Positions 8,369 through 20,488 of a stretch of DNA of 64,000 bases are shown here, piece by piece. This stretch comes from Candidatus Cybelea sp. (GTDB lineage Bacteria; Vulcanimicrobiota; Vulcanimicrobiia; Vulcanimicrobiales; Vulcanimicrobiaceae): NCBI GenBank assembly GCA_036489315.1, contig DASXFZ010000013.1, forward strand, positions 59,943 through 123,942, given 5' to 3'. The notes under the pieces were generated by a model, which searched no databases, was not told where the DNA came from, and saw nothing but the letters and a program-made list of their open reading frames with translations. Position 1 is the stretch's first letter. Each line of letters begins with the position of its first letter. The position numbers and the translations under genes were made by a program.

Positions 8369-9295
8369 ATGACCATGCTGGAAACGCCGGTTGGCGCAGC
8401 CATCGAAGTTCGCGAGCGTCGCGACAACTATGCCAAGTTCGTTATCGAGCCGCTCGAGCGGGGTTTTGGAATCACGCTCGGCAACGCGCTGCGTCGCGTT
8501 CTGCTGAGCTCGATTCCGGGCGCCGCCGTCACGTACATGAAGATCGACGGCGTGCTCCACGAGTTCTCGACGATCCCGGGGATGGTCGAAGATACGATTG
8601 CTCTGATGCTCAATCTCAAGGGCCTCCCGGTCAAGCTCAACAGCGAAGAACCGAAGGTGCTGACGCTCTCGGTCAGCGGAGCCCGCGAAGTGACCGCCGG
8701 CGACATCGTTCCCGATGCCGACGTCGAGATTCTCGATCCGGGCTACCGGCTCTGCAGCCTCTCGTCGAAGGACGCGAAGCTCACGATGGAGATCGGCGTC
8801 GAGAAAGGCCGCGGCTACGTGATGGCCGATCGCCAGCGCAACGTCGAGCACATGATCGGCCTGATTCCGCTGGATTCGATCTTCTCGCCGATCCGCAAGG
8901 TGAACTTCACGGTCGACGACACGCGCGTCGGACAGAGCGTCGATTTCGACCGTCTGACGGTCGAAGTCGAGACCAACGGCTCGATCACGCCCGACGAGTC
9001 GCTCTCGCAGGCGGCCCAGATCATGCAGGAGCAGCTCGATCTCTTCGTCTCGTTCAACAATCGCGCCGAGCCGTTGCCGGAGGCGCCCCCGAACGAGTGG
9101 GATGTTCCGGTCGAGACGCTCAACCTCTCGGTGCGTTCGTTCAACTGTCTCAAGCGCGCGGGTATCTCGAAGGTATCCGAGCTGCTCGATCTGACCGAAG
9201 ACGAGATCATGAAGATGCGCAACTTCGGTAAGAAGTCGCTCGATGAGATCAAACAGGTTCTTGCTGAGAGGGGGCTGATGCTGCGCCAAGCGTAG
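8369..9295 (+). CDS. rpoA: DNA-directed RNA polymerase subunit alpha
   Basis: Alpha subunit (308 aa). The N-terminal assembly domain is clear (FVIEPLERGFGITLGNALRRVLLSS-type motif near residues 28-51), and the C-terminal domain that contacts UP elements and activators has LNLSVRSFNCLKRAGI and the FGKKSLDEIK helix. The length is normal. The start is ATG at 8369; the ATG at 8375 is equally possible. rplQ follows after 14 bases. Confidence 0.97.
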   Translation: MTMLETPVGAAIEVRERRDNYAKFVIEPLERGFGITLGNALRRVLLSSIPGAAVTYMKIDGVLHEFSTIPGMVEDTIALMLNLKGLPVKLNSEEPKVLTLSVSGAREVTAGDIVPDADVEILDPGYRLCSLSSKDAKLTMEIGVEKGRGYVMADRQRNVEHMIGLIPLDSIFSPIRKVNFTVDDTRVGQSVDFDRLTVEVETNGSITPDESLSQAAQIMQEQLDLFVSFNNRAEPLPEAPPNEWDVPVETLNLSVRSFNCLKRAGISKVSELLDLTEDEIMKMRNFGKKSLDEIKQVLAERGLMLRQA

Positions 9296-9309
9296 CGTCG
9301 TGAAACCAC

Positions 9310-9663
9310 ATGCCGCATTCGATCGCCTATAAACGACTCTCCCGCACCGACGGTCATCGCAAGGCCCTGCTGCGCAACCTCGCGACGTCGCTCTTCAAAC
9401 ACGAAAAGATCGAGACGACCTCGACCAAAGCCAAGGAGATCAGCCGTATCGCCGAGCGTTTGATCACGACGGCAATGGCCGGCGATCTCCCGGCACGGCG
9501 GCAAATCGCCGAGTATCTCACCGAACCGGCGGTCGTCAAGAAGCTGGTCGAGCAGATCGCACCGGCGCTCAAGGGCCGAACCGGAGGCTATACCCGAATC
9601 ACGAAGACGCGAGTCCGGCAAGGCGACGCCGCCGAGCTCTCGCTCATCGAAATCGTCACTTAG
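9310..9663 (+). CDS. rplQ: 50S ribosomal protein L17
   Basis: L17 (117 aa) begins MPHSIAYKRLSRTDGHRKAL and has the conserved NLATSLFKHEKIETT stretch; it ends TRVRQGDAAELSLIEIV. It closes the alpha operon directly after rpoA, as in most bacteria. A repeat element and then a LuxE-like gene follow. Confidence 0.97.
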   Translation: MPHSIAYKRLSRTDGHRKALLRNLATSLFKHEKIETTSTKAKEISRIAERLITTAMAGDLPARRQIAEYLTEPAVVKKLVEQIAPALKGRTGGYTRITKTRVRQGDAAELSLIEIVT

Positions 9664-9682
9664 CCGCGGCGACGCGTCGAAC

Positions 9683-9733
9683 GTGTCACCCTGCGCCTGT
9701 TGAAGGGCTGTCGAAGGGTGTCGACGGGTGACC
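9683..9733 (+). repeat. short interspersed repeat, copy 2, in a hairpin
   Basis: GTGTCACCCTGCGCCTGTTG and the bases after it match the reverse complement of the copy at 1692-1716 at 22 of 25 positions. Here the repeat is flanked so that GTCACCC can pair with GGGTGAC about 45 bases on. It lies between rplQ and the next gene. Confidence 0.55.
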
Positions 9734-9740
9734 AAAACCC

Positions 9741-10853
9741 ATGAACTACAAAGCGGAAGCGCGCGCACTTGATTCCGAACTCCTCGCAGCCATCGCGGCA
9801 TGGCACGAGCGAGGCGAGGAGCTCGAGGAGCGCGCTTTCGACAATTTAGCACTGCGCATCTTCGCGCACCAACTGCGCTATAACCGGCGCTACGCGCGGT
9901 ATTGCGAGCGGCTCGGGGTCACGCTCGATTCGCTGCCGTCGTCGTGGGAAGGAATACCGGCGGTGCCGGCCCCAGCGTTCAAAGAGGCCGCGATTACGAC
10001 GTTTGACCCCGCGAACGCCGCGCTCGTCTTCGAGACGAGCGGCACAACCGAGGGGCGCAGCGGGCGGCACTACCTCGAAAGCTCCGCACTCTACGACGCT
10101 GCCTTGCTCGCCGGCTTCGATCGCTTCGTGCTGCACGACGGTGCCGCGCTGCGCTACCTCAACCTCGTGCCGAACCCGCAAGACTCGCCGCACTCCTCGC
10201 TCGGATACATGATGGCGCGCGTTGCGCAGACGCGCGGCGACGGGAGAACCGGCTGGTATCTGCGGGGCGGCCAACTGCTCTTCGATCCGTTGCGGCACGA
10301 TCTTGAGGAGGCCGTCACGCAAAATCGTCCGGTCTGTCTCGCCGCAACCGCCTTCGCACTGGTCCATCTGCTCGAAGCATTGGAGGCTGCGAATCTGCGC
10401 GTTCGCCTGCCAGAGGGATCACGCGTGATGGAGACCGGCGGCTTTAAAGGACGCTCCCGCGCGCTTTCACGAGACGATCTATACCGCCGGACCGGCGAGC
10501 GGCTTGGCGTCGGCAGCGAGCAGATCGTTGCCGAGTACGGCATGACCGAGCTCACCTCTCAGCATTACGATGCGCTTGCGCGCAGCGATGCGGCGACGCG
10601 CCGCAAGTCTTCGCCGCCGTGGCTTCGCGCGCGCGTCGTCGGCCCCGATCGCCGCACGCTGCGCAAGGGCGAGATCGGCTCGCTCATTCACGTCGATCTC
10701 GCAAATCGCGCGTCGTGCATCGCGATTCAAACCGAAGATCTCGGGGTCGCGGGTGACGACGGGTTCACGCTGCTTGGACGCACCCTCGGAGCGGAGCCGC
10801 GCGGCTGCTCGCTCGACGCCGAAGACCTTAGACCGCTCTCCTTCGGGAGGTAA
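9741..10853 (+). CDS. LuxE-like acyl-protein synthetase (ANL superfamily)
   Basis: A 370-residue protein resembling LuxE/acyl-protein synthetase, which activates fatty acids as acyl-AMP. The nucleotide-binding loop FETSGTTEGRSG (residues about 94-105) and the second-half AEYGMTELTSQ motif (about 259) are those of the adenylate-forming superfamily; the usual C-terminal swivel domain is short. No luxCD or luciferase genes are near, so a light-emitting role is not supported. It may load an acyl group for lipid or metabolite synthesis. Its end overlaps the opposing CoA-binding gene by 26 bases. Confidence 0.75.
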   Translation: MNYKAEARALDSELLAAIAAWHERGEELEERAFDNLALRIFAHQLRYNRRYARYCERLGVTLDSLPSSWEGIPAVPAPAFKEAAITTFDPANAALVFETSGTTEGRSGRHYLESSALYDAALLAGFDRFVLHDGAALRYLNLVPNPQDSPHSSLGYMMARVAQTRGDGRTGWYLRGGQLLFDPLRHDLEEAVTQNRPVCLAATAFALVHLLEALEAANLRVRLPEGSRVMETGGFKGRSRALSRDDLYRRTGERLGVGSEQIVAEYGMTELTSQHYDALARSDAATRRKSSPPWLRARVVGPDRRTLRKGEIGSLIHVDLANRASCIAIQTEDLGVAGDDGFTLLGRTLGAEPRGCSLDAEDLRPLSFGR

Positions 10854-11307
10854 TCAGGCCGCTGTTGAGCCCGCTGGTGGAAAGGCCGCCGCGGAAACGC
10901 GCCTGTTCGACCTTGATGCAGCGGTCGACGACAACGCTCATCCCGGCGCCGTCGGCGAGCGCGATGGCCTCGTCGTTGATGACGCCGTACTGAAACCAGA
11001 TCGCCGCAGCTTCGATGGCGATCGCCTCTCGCACGATGGCGACCAGTTCGCTCGGCCGCCGGAAGACGTCGACGAGATCGGGCGCGCCGCGCGCCGCGGC
11101 GTAGGCCTGCAGCGAGGGAAAGGCCGCGACGCCGTCGATTTCGGCGAGCGTCGGGTTGATCGGCGTTACGACATACGGAGTCTGCGTCCGCAGGTACGAG
11201 AAGACGGTATAGCTGGGGCGAAGCGGATCGTTCGAAGCACCGACCATCGCAATCGTCGCGGTCTTCGCGAGCAGGTCGCGTCGCTGGGACGGCGTCGTTA
11301 GAATCAT
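10828..11307 (-). CDS. CoA-binding domain protein (YccU-like)
   Basis: A 159-residue single-domain Rossmann protein of the CoA_binding_2 family. It shows IAMVGASNDPLRPSY near the N-terminus and VDVFRRPSE and WFQYGV further on. It binds CoA in relatives; the cellular role is not established. Its ATG overlaps the metY stop by 4 bases, so the two are one translational unit, hinting at a link to sulfur amino-acid metabolism. It runs into the end of the LuxE-like gene. Confidence 0.85.
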   Translation of the reverse strand: MILTTPSQRRDLLAKTATIAMVGASNDPLRPSYTVFSYLRTQTPYVVTPINPTLAEIDGVAAFPSLQAYAAARGAPDLVDVFRRPSELVAIVREAIAIEAAAIWFQYGVINDEAIALADGAGMSVVVDRCIKVEQARFRGGLSTSGLNSGLITSRRRAV

Positions 11308-12539
11308 TGCGAGGCGCGCAACCCGTTATCCAGATCCCACACGAGATCGTCGACCTCTTCGAGTCCGACCGAGAGGCGGATGCTCTCGGGCTCGACGCCC
11401 GCTTTGCGGAGCTCCTCGTCGGAGAGCTGCGAGTGAGTCGTCGAAGCCGGCGCAATGACGAGGCTTTTGGCATCGCCGACGTTGGCTAGGTGACTCCAGA
11501 GCTCGAGCGCGTCGATGAAGCGCCGCCCGGCCTCACGCCCGCCCTTGAGGCCAAAGGTGAAGATCGAGCCGATCTGCGGTTCGCGGATCCACGCGACCTC
11601 GGGGCGTTCCCGCAAGAACGCCGCGACCGCGCGCGCATTGCTGACGTGGCGTCGCATTCGCAGCTCGAGCGTTTCGAGACCGATGAGCATCAGCCACGCC
11701 TCCATCGGCGACATCGCTGCGCCGACGTCGCGCGAGACTTCCGCGCGTGCGCGCATTAGAAACGCGTACTCGCCGAACGTCTCCGTAAAAACCTTGCCGT
11801 GATATCCCAGGCTGGGGGTCGAAAGCAGCGGAAAGCGGCCGTTTTCCCAGGGGAACTTCCCGGACTCGACCAGCACGCCGCCGATCGCGGTGCCGTGTCC
11901 GTTGATGAACTTGGTTGCGGAGTGAAGGACGACGTCGGCGCCGAGATCGATCGGGCGGCAGAGATACGGCGTCGCAAACGTGTTGTCGACCACCAGCGGG
12001 ATCCCGGCCTCGTGCGCGACCTCTGCGAAGGCGTGCAGATCGGCGACGACGCCCGACGGGTTGCCGACCGTCTCGACGAAGAGCAGCTTGGTTTCGGGGC
12101 GGATCGCCGCGCGAACCGCATCGAGATCCTCGGCCGAGACAAAAGTCGTCTCAATGCCCATGCGCTTGACGGTCACGCTGAGCTGGGTAACCGTCCCGCC
12201 GTAGACGTTCTGCGTGCAGACTAGATGGTCGCCCGCCTGCGCGAGCGTCAACACCGTGCAGAGCTGCGCCGCCAAGCCGCTCGAGAAAGCGATCGCGCCG
12301 AGGCCGCCCTCCAGGCTGGCCATGCGCTCCTCGAACGCGGCGACCGTTGGATTGCTGATGCGGCTGTAGATGTGCCCGTAACTGCGCAGTGCAAAAAGCT
12401 CCGCGGCCTGCTCGGTAGATCCGAAGACAAAGGAAGCGGTCTGATAGATCGGGGCGGCACGCGATCCGGTGGCCGGGTCGGGCGCCGCCCCGGCGTGAAT
12501 CGCGCGCGTTGCAAAGCCGAATTCTCGCTCGTGCTGCAT
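11304..12539 (-). CDS. metY: O-acetylhomoserine sulfhydrylase (aminocarboxypropyltransferase)
   Basis: PLP enzyme (411 aa) of the Cys/Met-metabolism family. The PLP lysine lies in SATKFINGHGTAIGG; YSRISNPT and ETVGNPSG are the other cofactor-site motifs. The long insert after the lysine (GRFPLLSTPSLGYHG) favours O-acetylhomoserine sulfhydrylase over cystathionine gamma-synthase. It makes homocysteine from O-acetylhomoserine and sulfide. It is divergent from leuC with only 43 bases between start codons, and no SAM riboswitch fits there. Confidence 0.9.
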   Translation of the reverse strand: MQHEREFGFATRAIHAGAAPDPATGSRAAPIYQTASFVFGSTEQAAELFALRSYGHIYSRISNPTVAAFEERMASLEGGLGAIAFSSGLAAQLCTVLTLAQAGDHLVCTQNVYGGTVTQLSVTVKRMGIETTFVSAEDLDAVRAAIRPETKLLFVETVGNPSGVVADLHAFAEVAHEAGIPLVVDNTFATPYLCRPIDLGADVVLHSATKFINGHGTAIGGVLVESGKFPWENGRFPLLSTPSLGYHGKVFTETFGEYAFLMRARAEVSRDVGAAMSPMEAWLMLIGLETLELRMRRHVSNARAVAAFLRERPEVAWIREPQIGSIFTFGLKGGREAGRRFIDALELWSHLANVGDAKSLVIAPASTTHSQLSDEELRKAGVEPESIRLSVGLEEVDDLVWDLDNGLRASQ

Positions 12540-12567
12540 TTCAAAGGTCTCAACGCCTACTTCGCCT

Positions 12568-12573
12568 TATAAT
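12568..12573 (+). promoter_or_regulatory. TATAAT -10 box of leuC
   Basis: A consensus TATAAT lies only 9 bases before the leuC ATG, so the transcript would have almost no leader. The -35 region is weak. On the other strand the overlapping TATAAG could serve metY, so the two divergent promoters share their -10 sequence. Confidence 0.55.
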
Positions 12574-12582
12574 CCTCTTATC

Positions 12583-13866
12583 ATGGGCATGACACTCACC
12601 GAAAAAATTCTCGCGCGGCACTCGGGGCTCGAACGCGTCGAACCCGGCCAGATCATCAACGCGAAGGTCGATCTCGTACTGGCAAACGAGCTCTCCGCGG
12701 CGGTTGCGATCAAGGTGATGCGCGGCATAAAAGGCGCGGGCCGAGTCTTCGACCCCGCCAGAATTGCGCTCGTCGCCGACCACTTCGTGCCCGCAAAGGA
12801 CGCGCAGTCGGCGAGCCTTGCGAAGCTCATGAAAGAGTTTGCCGCCGAGCAGAAGATCGAGCACTTCTTCGACGTCGGCCGCGGCGGCATCGAGCACGTC
12901 GTTTTACCCGAAGAAGGTTTGGTCGCGCCCGGCGAGCTGATCGTCGGCGGCGATTCGCACACCTGCACGTACGGCGCATTCGGCGCGTTCGCAACCGGAA
13001 TGGGATCGACGGATATTGCGGCCGCGTTCCTCCTCGGCGAAGTGTGGCTGAAGGTTCCGGCTTCGATCAAGCTCGTCTACAGCGGGACGCCCGGCCCGAT
13101 GGTCTACGCGAAAGACATCATGCTGCGAACCGTCGGCGAACTGGGCATCGACGGTGGCACCTACCGCGCCCTCGAGTACCACGGAACGACCGTCGACCAG
13201 CTCTCGATCACCGGACGGATCACGATGGCAAACATGGCGATCGAGGCCGGCGCAAAGAACGGCATCTTCCACGCCGACCAGAAGACGCTTGCCTACGTCG
13301 AAGAGCGCACCAATCGTCCCTTCATGCTCGAGCGAGCGGATCTCGACGCCGTCTACGAGCGCACGATCGCGATCGACATCGCCGGCATGGAGCCGCAGGT
13401 CGCGTGTCCGCACACGCCCGACAACGTGCACCCGATCTCCGAGGTGACGCGCGATACGCTCCCGGTAGATCAAGTCTTCATCGGCTCGTGCACGAACGGC
13501 TACATCGAAGACCTGCGTATCGTCGCCAAGATCCTCGAAGGCAAACAGATCGCCTCGAGCCTTCGCGTGATCGTCAATCCGGGGTCGCAGAAAGTTTGGA
13601 TGAAGGCCGCAGAGGAAGGCATCCTGACGACGCTAGCGGCCGCGGGCTGCGCGGTAAACACGCCCGGCTGCGGCGCCTGCTTCGGCGGCCACATGGGAAC
13701 GCTCGGCGATAACGAGCGCGCGATTTCGACGACCAACCGCAACTACGTCGGCCGCATGGGCTCGCCCAAGGCCGAGATCTACCTCGCTTCACCGGCAACC
13801 TGCGCCGCCTCGGCGCTGACCGGCCGAATAACCGATCCTCGCGTCCTCGAGCTGGCAGGAGTCTAA
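12583..13866 (+). CDS. leuC: 3-isopropylmalate dehydratase large subunit
   Basis: Large subunit (427 aa) of isopropylmalate isomerase in leucine synthesis. The 4Fe-4S cysteines are in GSCTNG and in TPGCGACFGG; the GGDSHTCTYGAFGAFATG motif is also typical. The length and the separate small subunit point to the archaeal/LeuC-type-2 branch, which also includes homoaconitases, so a different but related substrate is possible. It begins MGMTLTEKIL; leuD follows after 1 base. Confidence 0.93.
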   Translation: MGMTLTEKILARHSGLERVEPGQIINAKVDLVLANELSAAVAIKVMRGIKGAGRVFDPARIALVADHFVPAKDAQSASLAKLMKEFAAEQKIEHFFDVGRGGIEHVVLPEEGLVAPGELIVGGDSHTCTYGAFGAFATGMGSTDIAAAFLLGEVWLKVPASIKLVYSGTPGPMVYAKDIMLRTVGELGIDGGTYRALEYHGTTVDQLSITGRITMANMAIEAGAKNGIFHADQKTLAYVEERTNRPFMLERADLDAVYERTIAIDIAGMEPQVACPHTPDNVHPISEVTRDTLPVDQVFIGSCTNGYIEDLRIVAKILEGKQIASSLRVIVNPGSQKVWMKAAEEGILTTLAAAGCAVNTPGCGACFGGHMGTLGDNERAISTTNRNYVGRMGSPKAEIYLASPATCAASALTGRITDPRVLELAGV

Positions 13867-13867
13867 C

Positions 13868-14377
13868 GTGGAAGAGAGTCTGCGCGGGCACGCGCACAAG
13901 TACGGTAAGAACGTCGATACCGACGTCATCATCCCCGGCAAGTACTGTAACATCGTCGATCAGGCCGAGCTCGGCAAACACGCGCTCGAAGGACTCGATC
14001 CGGAGTATACCGCCAGGATGAAGCCGGGCGACATCATCGTGGCCGACACGAACTTCGGCTGCGGGTCAAGCCGCGAAGTCGCGCCGATCGCGATCAAGGG
14101 GTCGGGCACATCCGCCGTCATCGCCAAGAGCTTCGCGCGCATCTTTTACCGCAACGCACTCAACATCGGCCTGCCGATCTTCGAATCGGCCGAAGCGGTC
14201 GACGGAATCGAGATGGGCGACGAAATCGAACTCGAGCCCGCGAGCGGCGTCGTGCGCAACGTCACCAAGGGCACGACCTATCAAGCCGCCGAGTTTCCGC
14301 CATTCATGCGCGCGCTCATCGATGCGGGCGGCCTCGTTCCGTATGTCGAGCGCCGTCTTGCGGAGCAACCTTCGTAG
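13868..14377 (+). CDS. leuD: 3-isopropylmalate dehydratase small subunit
   Basis: Small subunit (169 aa) carrying the swivel domain. Motifs [12 protein letters not shown] near the N-terminus and the GCGSSRE substrate loop are clear. The start is GTG at 13868. It pairs with leuC; leuA and leuB are not in the window. Confidence 0.94.
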   Translation: MEESLRGHAHKYGKNVDTDVIIPGKYCNIVDQAELGKHALEGLDPEYTARMKPGDIIVADTNFGCGSSREVAPIAIKGSGTSAVIAKSFARIFYRNALNIGLPIFESAEAVDGIEMGDEIELEPASGVVRNVTKGTTYQAAEFPPFMRALIDAGGLVPYVERRLAEQPS

Positions 14378-14445
14378 AGCAGGATACCCCGCCGCAGCGC
14401 CCGCCCGCGACGCCGAATCTTCGGTGGGGTTGCGGGGGCTGTCTC

Positions 14446-14904
14446 GTGATGGTCGTGGTGGCCGTCGCTATCGTGTGGGCGCTGGCGACGTGCAGCCGAT
14501 CGCCCTCGTCCTCGAACGACGCCGCTTCGGTAGCGACTTCCAGCCCCAGCGCGACGAGCGCGGCGCAGGGACGCCAGTACGACGAGCAACAGTTTTTAGC
14601 CAGCGCGGATAAATCGATCTCGGGGCCGATGATCGCGCGCGATAAATCGAAGTATGTCGGCGACAGCGTTGCCATTGCGTGTACCGTGGCGTCGATCATC
14701 GACGAGAATTCCTTCAACGCGCAATGCGCGCAAAGAGGCGATCCCGTCCCGGCGATCATTCTCGTCGACTACGACGACACGGTATCGCTCAATAAAGGGC
14801 AGGCCGTTCGCATCATGGGCACGGTAGAAGAACCAGCGCAGGGACTCGACGCTTCAGGGAAACAAGCGACCTTCGCCGCCGTCAAGGCCCAATTCATCGA
14901 ATAG
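14446..14904 (+). CDS. membrane-anchored OB-fold-like protein
   Basis: A 152-residue protein with an N-terminal hydrophobic segment (MVVVAVAIVWALATC), a Ser/Ala-rich linker, and a C-terminal domain of about 100 residues. That domain resembles a 'tRNA_anti-like' OB-fold (YVGDSVAIACTVASI ... VRIMGTVEEP). The start is uncertain: GTG 14446 and ATG 14449 are the first usual codons, but the frame is open upstream and encodes a plausible tail (RWGCGGCL) without a normal start. The function is unknown. Confidence 0.6.
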   Translation: MMVVVAVAIVWALATCSRSPSSSNDAASVATSSPSATSAAQGRQYDEQQFLASADKSISGPMIARDKSKYVGDSVAIACTVASIIDENSFNAQCAQRGDPVPAIILVDYDDTVSLNKGQAVRIMGTVEEPAQGLDASGKQATFAAVKAQFIE

Positions 14905-14950
14905 CACCCGCTGCGTATAAAGCGCCGGCCGGGTCTAAGACGCTTTTGAG

Positions 14951-15101
14951 TATTGTTCGGAGCGGCTGAGTTCCGATGAGGACTGTCTGACCGAGCGCCG
15001 GAGCACGGATGCGGGAGGCGCGAGGCAGACGAATAGGAGGGCCACACGGATGTGGCCCGACGAAATGTGTCCGAGTCGGAACTCAGCCGGCCCGAACAAT
15101 A
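14951..15101. repeat. 151-base element with 26-base terminal inverted repeats
   Basis: The left end (14951-14976) and right end (15076-15101) are inverted repeats matching at 24 of 26 positions. Inside are a two-part stem (GTCTG 14985-14989 with CAGAC 15026-15030; GCGCC 14995-14999 with GGCGC 15017-15021) and a perfect 8-pair hairpin (15039-15046/15051-15058, loop CGGA). It lies between two convergent genes and codes for nothing. It is either a MITE-like repeat or a structured RNA with a three-way junction. The right end reaches within 6 bases of the next gene's stop. Confidence 0.75.
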
Positions 15102-15107
15102 CGGCCG

Positions 15108-15737
15108 CTACGGCGGCGTGTAGCCTCCCGGCTGCGAGATGCCGCCCGGTGCGGCATTGACGTTCTCGATCCACTTTTCTTTGGGGCGGTAGGAGGCGGT
15201 GAACGCGGTATCGCCGCCGGCCATCGAAAGAATGCCGACCATATCGGTCATTCCGTCGAGCTTGGCTTCGGCGAGGATCGTCGTGCCGCCGGGCATCGTC
15301 ACGATCAAGCGGACATTTTGGCCCTCGATCGTTCCGACGAGCGGATACTTCTTGTTCTTGGAATCGAGATAGGTGCCGCTCAGTTGGTCACCCTGCTGTT
15401 TGATGTAAAGGTGGGTGTAATCGGTGGTGTTGGAATGCTGGATCGCCACTTCCCAGACGCCGTCGAGTCCGCGCCGCGCAGAGGCCGGCGGCGGGCTCGG
15501 AGTGCCCGACGCGGCCGGCTTTGGTGCGCTTCCGCCCATGGGGAAGGCCGCCGAGGGAGTCGGCAGGTTCGAGGGGGTGTCCACGGCTGGCGGCGGCGGA
15601 GTGACCGCTCCGTTGATCGGCGGCGGCGATGGGGGCGGAGTGGCGGCAACGGCCACCAGCCCACGGGGAGTTCCGGCAAAACCAGCAAGCGCAAGCAGCG
15701 CGCTGCCTGCAACGACGACGAACGAAGTGGACTTCAC
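15108..15737 (-). CDS. secreted protein with Pro-rich linker and small beta domain
   Basis: A 209-residue exported protein. Signal peptide at residues 1-31, a Pro/Ser/Ala-rich stretch to about 90, and then a domain of about 110 residues starting GLDGVWEVAI that alternates polar and non-polar residues (LYIKQQGDQLSGTY ... GTIEGQNVRLIV), like a small beta-barrel. I do not recognise a named family. The start is GTG at 15737. No neighbour suggests a role. Confidence 0.7.
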   Translation of the reverse strand: MKSTSFVVVAGSALLALAGFAGTPRGLVAVAATPPPSPPPINGAVTPPPPAVDTPSNLPTPSAAFPMGGSAPKPAASGTPSPPPASARRGLDGVWEVAIQHSNTTDYTHLYIKQQGDQLSGTYLDSKNKKYPLVGTIEGQNVRLIVTMPGGTTILAEAKLDGMTDMVGILSMAGGDTAFTASYRPKEKWIENVNAAPGGISQPGGYTPP

Positions 15738-15817
15738 GTGTTAAAGCTTTTGGGGGCGCGGGCAAGCCTCCTCCGGGCCCTGCCCATGCTTGCCACCTCT
15801 GATATAATGCTAAGGCT

Positions 15818-16090
15818 GTGAAGAGTAAGATTCATCCCAAGTGGTTTCCCGAGGCGCGCGTGCACTGTGCTTGCGGCAATACTTTTACCACCGGTTCGAC
15901 GATTCCCGAAATCGCCGTCGAGATTTGCGCCGCGTGCCATCCGCTCTTTACCGGCCAGCAGAAGCTGGTCGACACGGCCGGCCGCGTCGATAAATTCAAC
16001 CAGCGCACCGCCGCCGCCCGCAAGAAGCAAGAGGAGGCTGCAGCCCGCCAGGCCGCTCGCGATGCGAAGAAGGCCGCTGCTTCAGTCTAA
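15818..16090 (+). CDS. rpmE: 50S ribosomal protein L31
   Basis: L31 (90 aa) with zinc ligands in HCACG and [12 protein letters not shown], the C+ form. The C-terminus has an Ala/Lys/Arg-rich extension of about 25 residues beyond the usual 65-70. The start is GTG at 15818. A perfect TATAAT ends only 9 bases before it, so the mRNA probably has almost no leader. prfA follows, a common pairing. Confidence 0.94.
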   Translation: MKSKIHPKWFPEARVHCACGNTFTTGSTIPEIAVEICAACHPLFTGQQKLVDTAGRVDKFNQRTAAARKKQEEAAARQAARDAKKAAASV

Positions 16091-16131
16091 CGGCGCCGCA
16101 AACTGACGCGCTGTCCGAGCGCCTCGACACG

Positions 16132-17180
16132 ATGGCGCGCCGGTTCGACGAAATCGAAGCGGCACTCGCTAATCCTTCGGGAACCTTCGACCAAACGCGC
16201 TATACCGCGCTTGTAAAAGAGCGCGCGCAGCTCGAAGCGCCGGTGCAGACTTTTCGCCGGCTCGTTGAGTTGCGCGCGGAAATCGCCGCGAACGAGGAGT
16301 TGGCTCGCCATGAAGATGGCGAGCTGCGCGAACTCGCGCAGGCGGAGAACCGCGCGCTGCAAGAGCGCGGCGCGCAGCTCGAGACGGATCTCGCGGCGCT
16401 GATGGTTCCGCGCGATCCGAACGATTCCAAGGACGTCTTTGTCGAGATCCGCGCCGGCACCGGCGGCGACGAAGCGGCGATCTTCGCCGGCGACCTGGCG
16501 CGCATGTACATGCGCTTTGCCGAGACGGTGGGCTCCCGGGTCGAACTCGTTTCGGAGAGCCTCAGCGAAGCCGGCGGCTACAAGGAGATCGTCTTTGCCG
16601 TCAAAGGCGATCGGCCGTATCGTTTGCTCAAGCATGAATCGGGCGTTCACCGCGTGCAGCGCGTTCCGGCGACCGAAGCGCAAGGGCGCATTCATACGAG
16701 CACCGCGACGGTCGCGGTGCTGCCGCAGGTCGAAGACGACGACGGCGAGATCGAAATCCGGCCGTCCGACCTGCAGGTCGATACCTATAAAGCCTCGGGC
16801 GCCGGCGGCCAGCACGTCAACAAGACGGAATCGGCGATCCGCATCACGCACCTTCCCAGCGGCATCATCGTCGCCTCGCAGCAGGAACGCTCCCAGCAGC
16901 AGAATCGCGAGCGGGCAATGCAGATGCTGCGCGCGACGCTCTTTGACCGGAAACGCCGGGAACAGGAAGAGGCGACGGATTCGCTGCGCCGCTCGCAGGT
17001 CGGCAGCGGCGAGCGTTCGGAGAAGATTCGAACCTACAACTACCCACAAGATCGCGTGACGGACCATCGGATCAACCGCAGCTACGGCAACATCCGCGGT
17101 ATCGTCGACGGCGATCTCGGACGCATTGCCGAGGAACTTTTAGCCGACGAGCAGGCCCGCCGGCTCGCCGGCGAACGCGT

Positions 17181-17184
<4 letters not shown>
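16132..17184 (+). CDS. prfA: peptide chain release factor 1
   Basis: RF1 (350 aa from the ATG) reads UAA and UAG. The stop-codon-reading tripeptide PAT is in RVPATEAQGRIHTS, and the catalytic GGQ is in GAGGQHVNKTES. The ATG at 16132 is the first usual start, but the codons before it read L-S-E-R-L-D-T and match the family's N-terminal helix, so a CTG at 16111 may be the true start. It overlaps prmC, whose product methylates the GGQ glutamine, by 4 bases. Confidence 0.95.
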
Positions 17185-20484
<3,300 letters not shown>

Positions 20485-20488
20485 GGCG

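Noticed and set aside
7694..9289. A 531-residue open frame on the minus strand across rpsD-rpoA
   Set aside because: It lies antisense to well-identified genes and shows no family features; it is a product of high GC content.
12540..12582. SAM riboswitch for metY
   Set aside because: Only 43 bases separate the divergent start codons, too short for any known SAM riboswitch.
14951..15101. Hammerhead-ribozyme-like words (GATGAG, CGAAA) in the inverted-repeat element
   Set aside because: The conserved core order CUGAUGA-stem-GAAA-stem-UH is not met, and the stems do not join as in a hammerhead.
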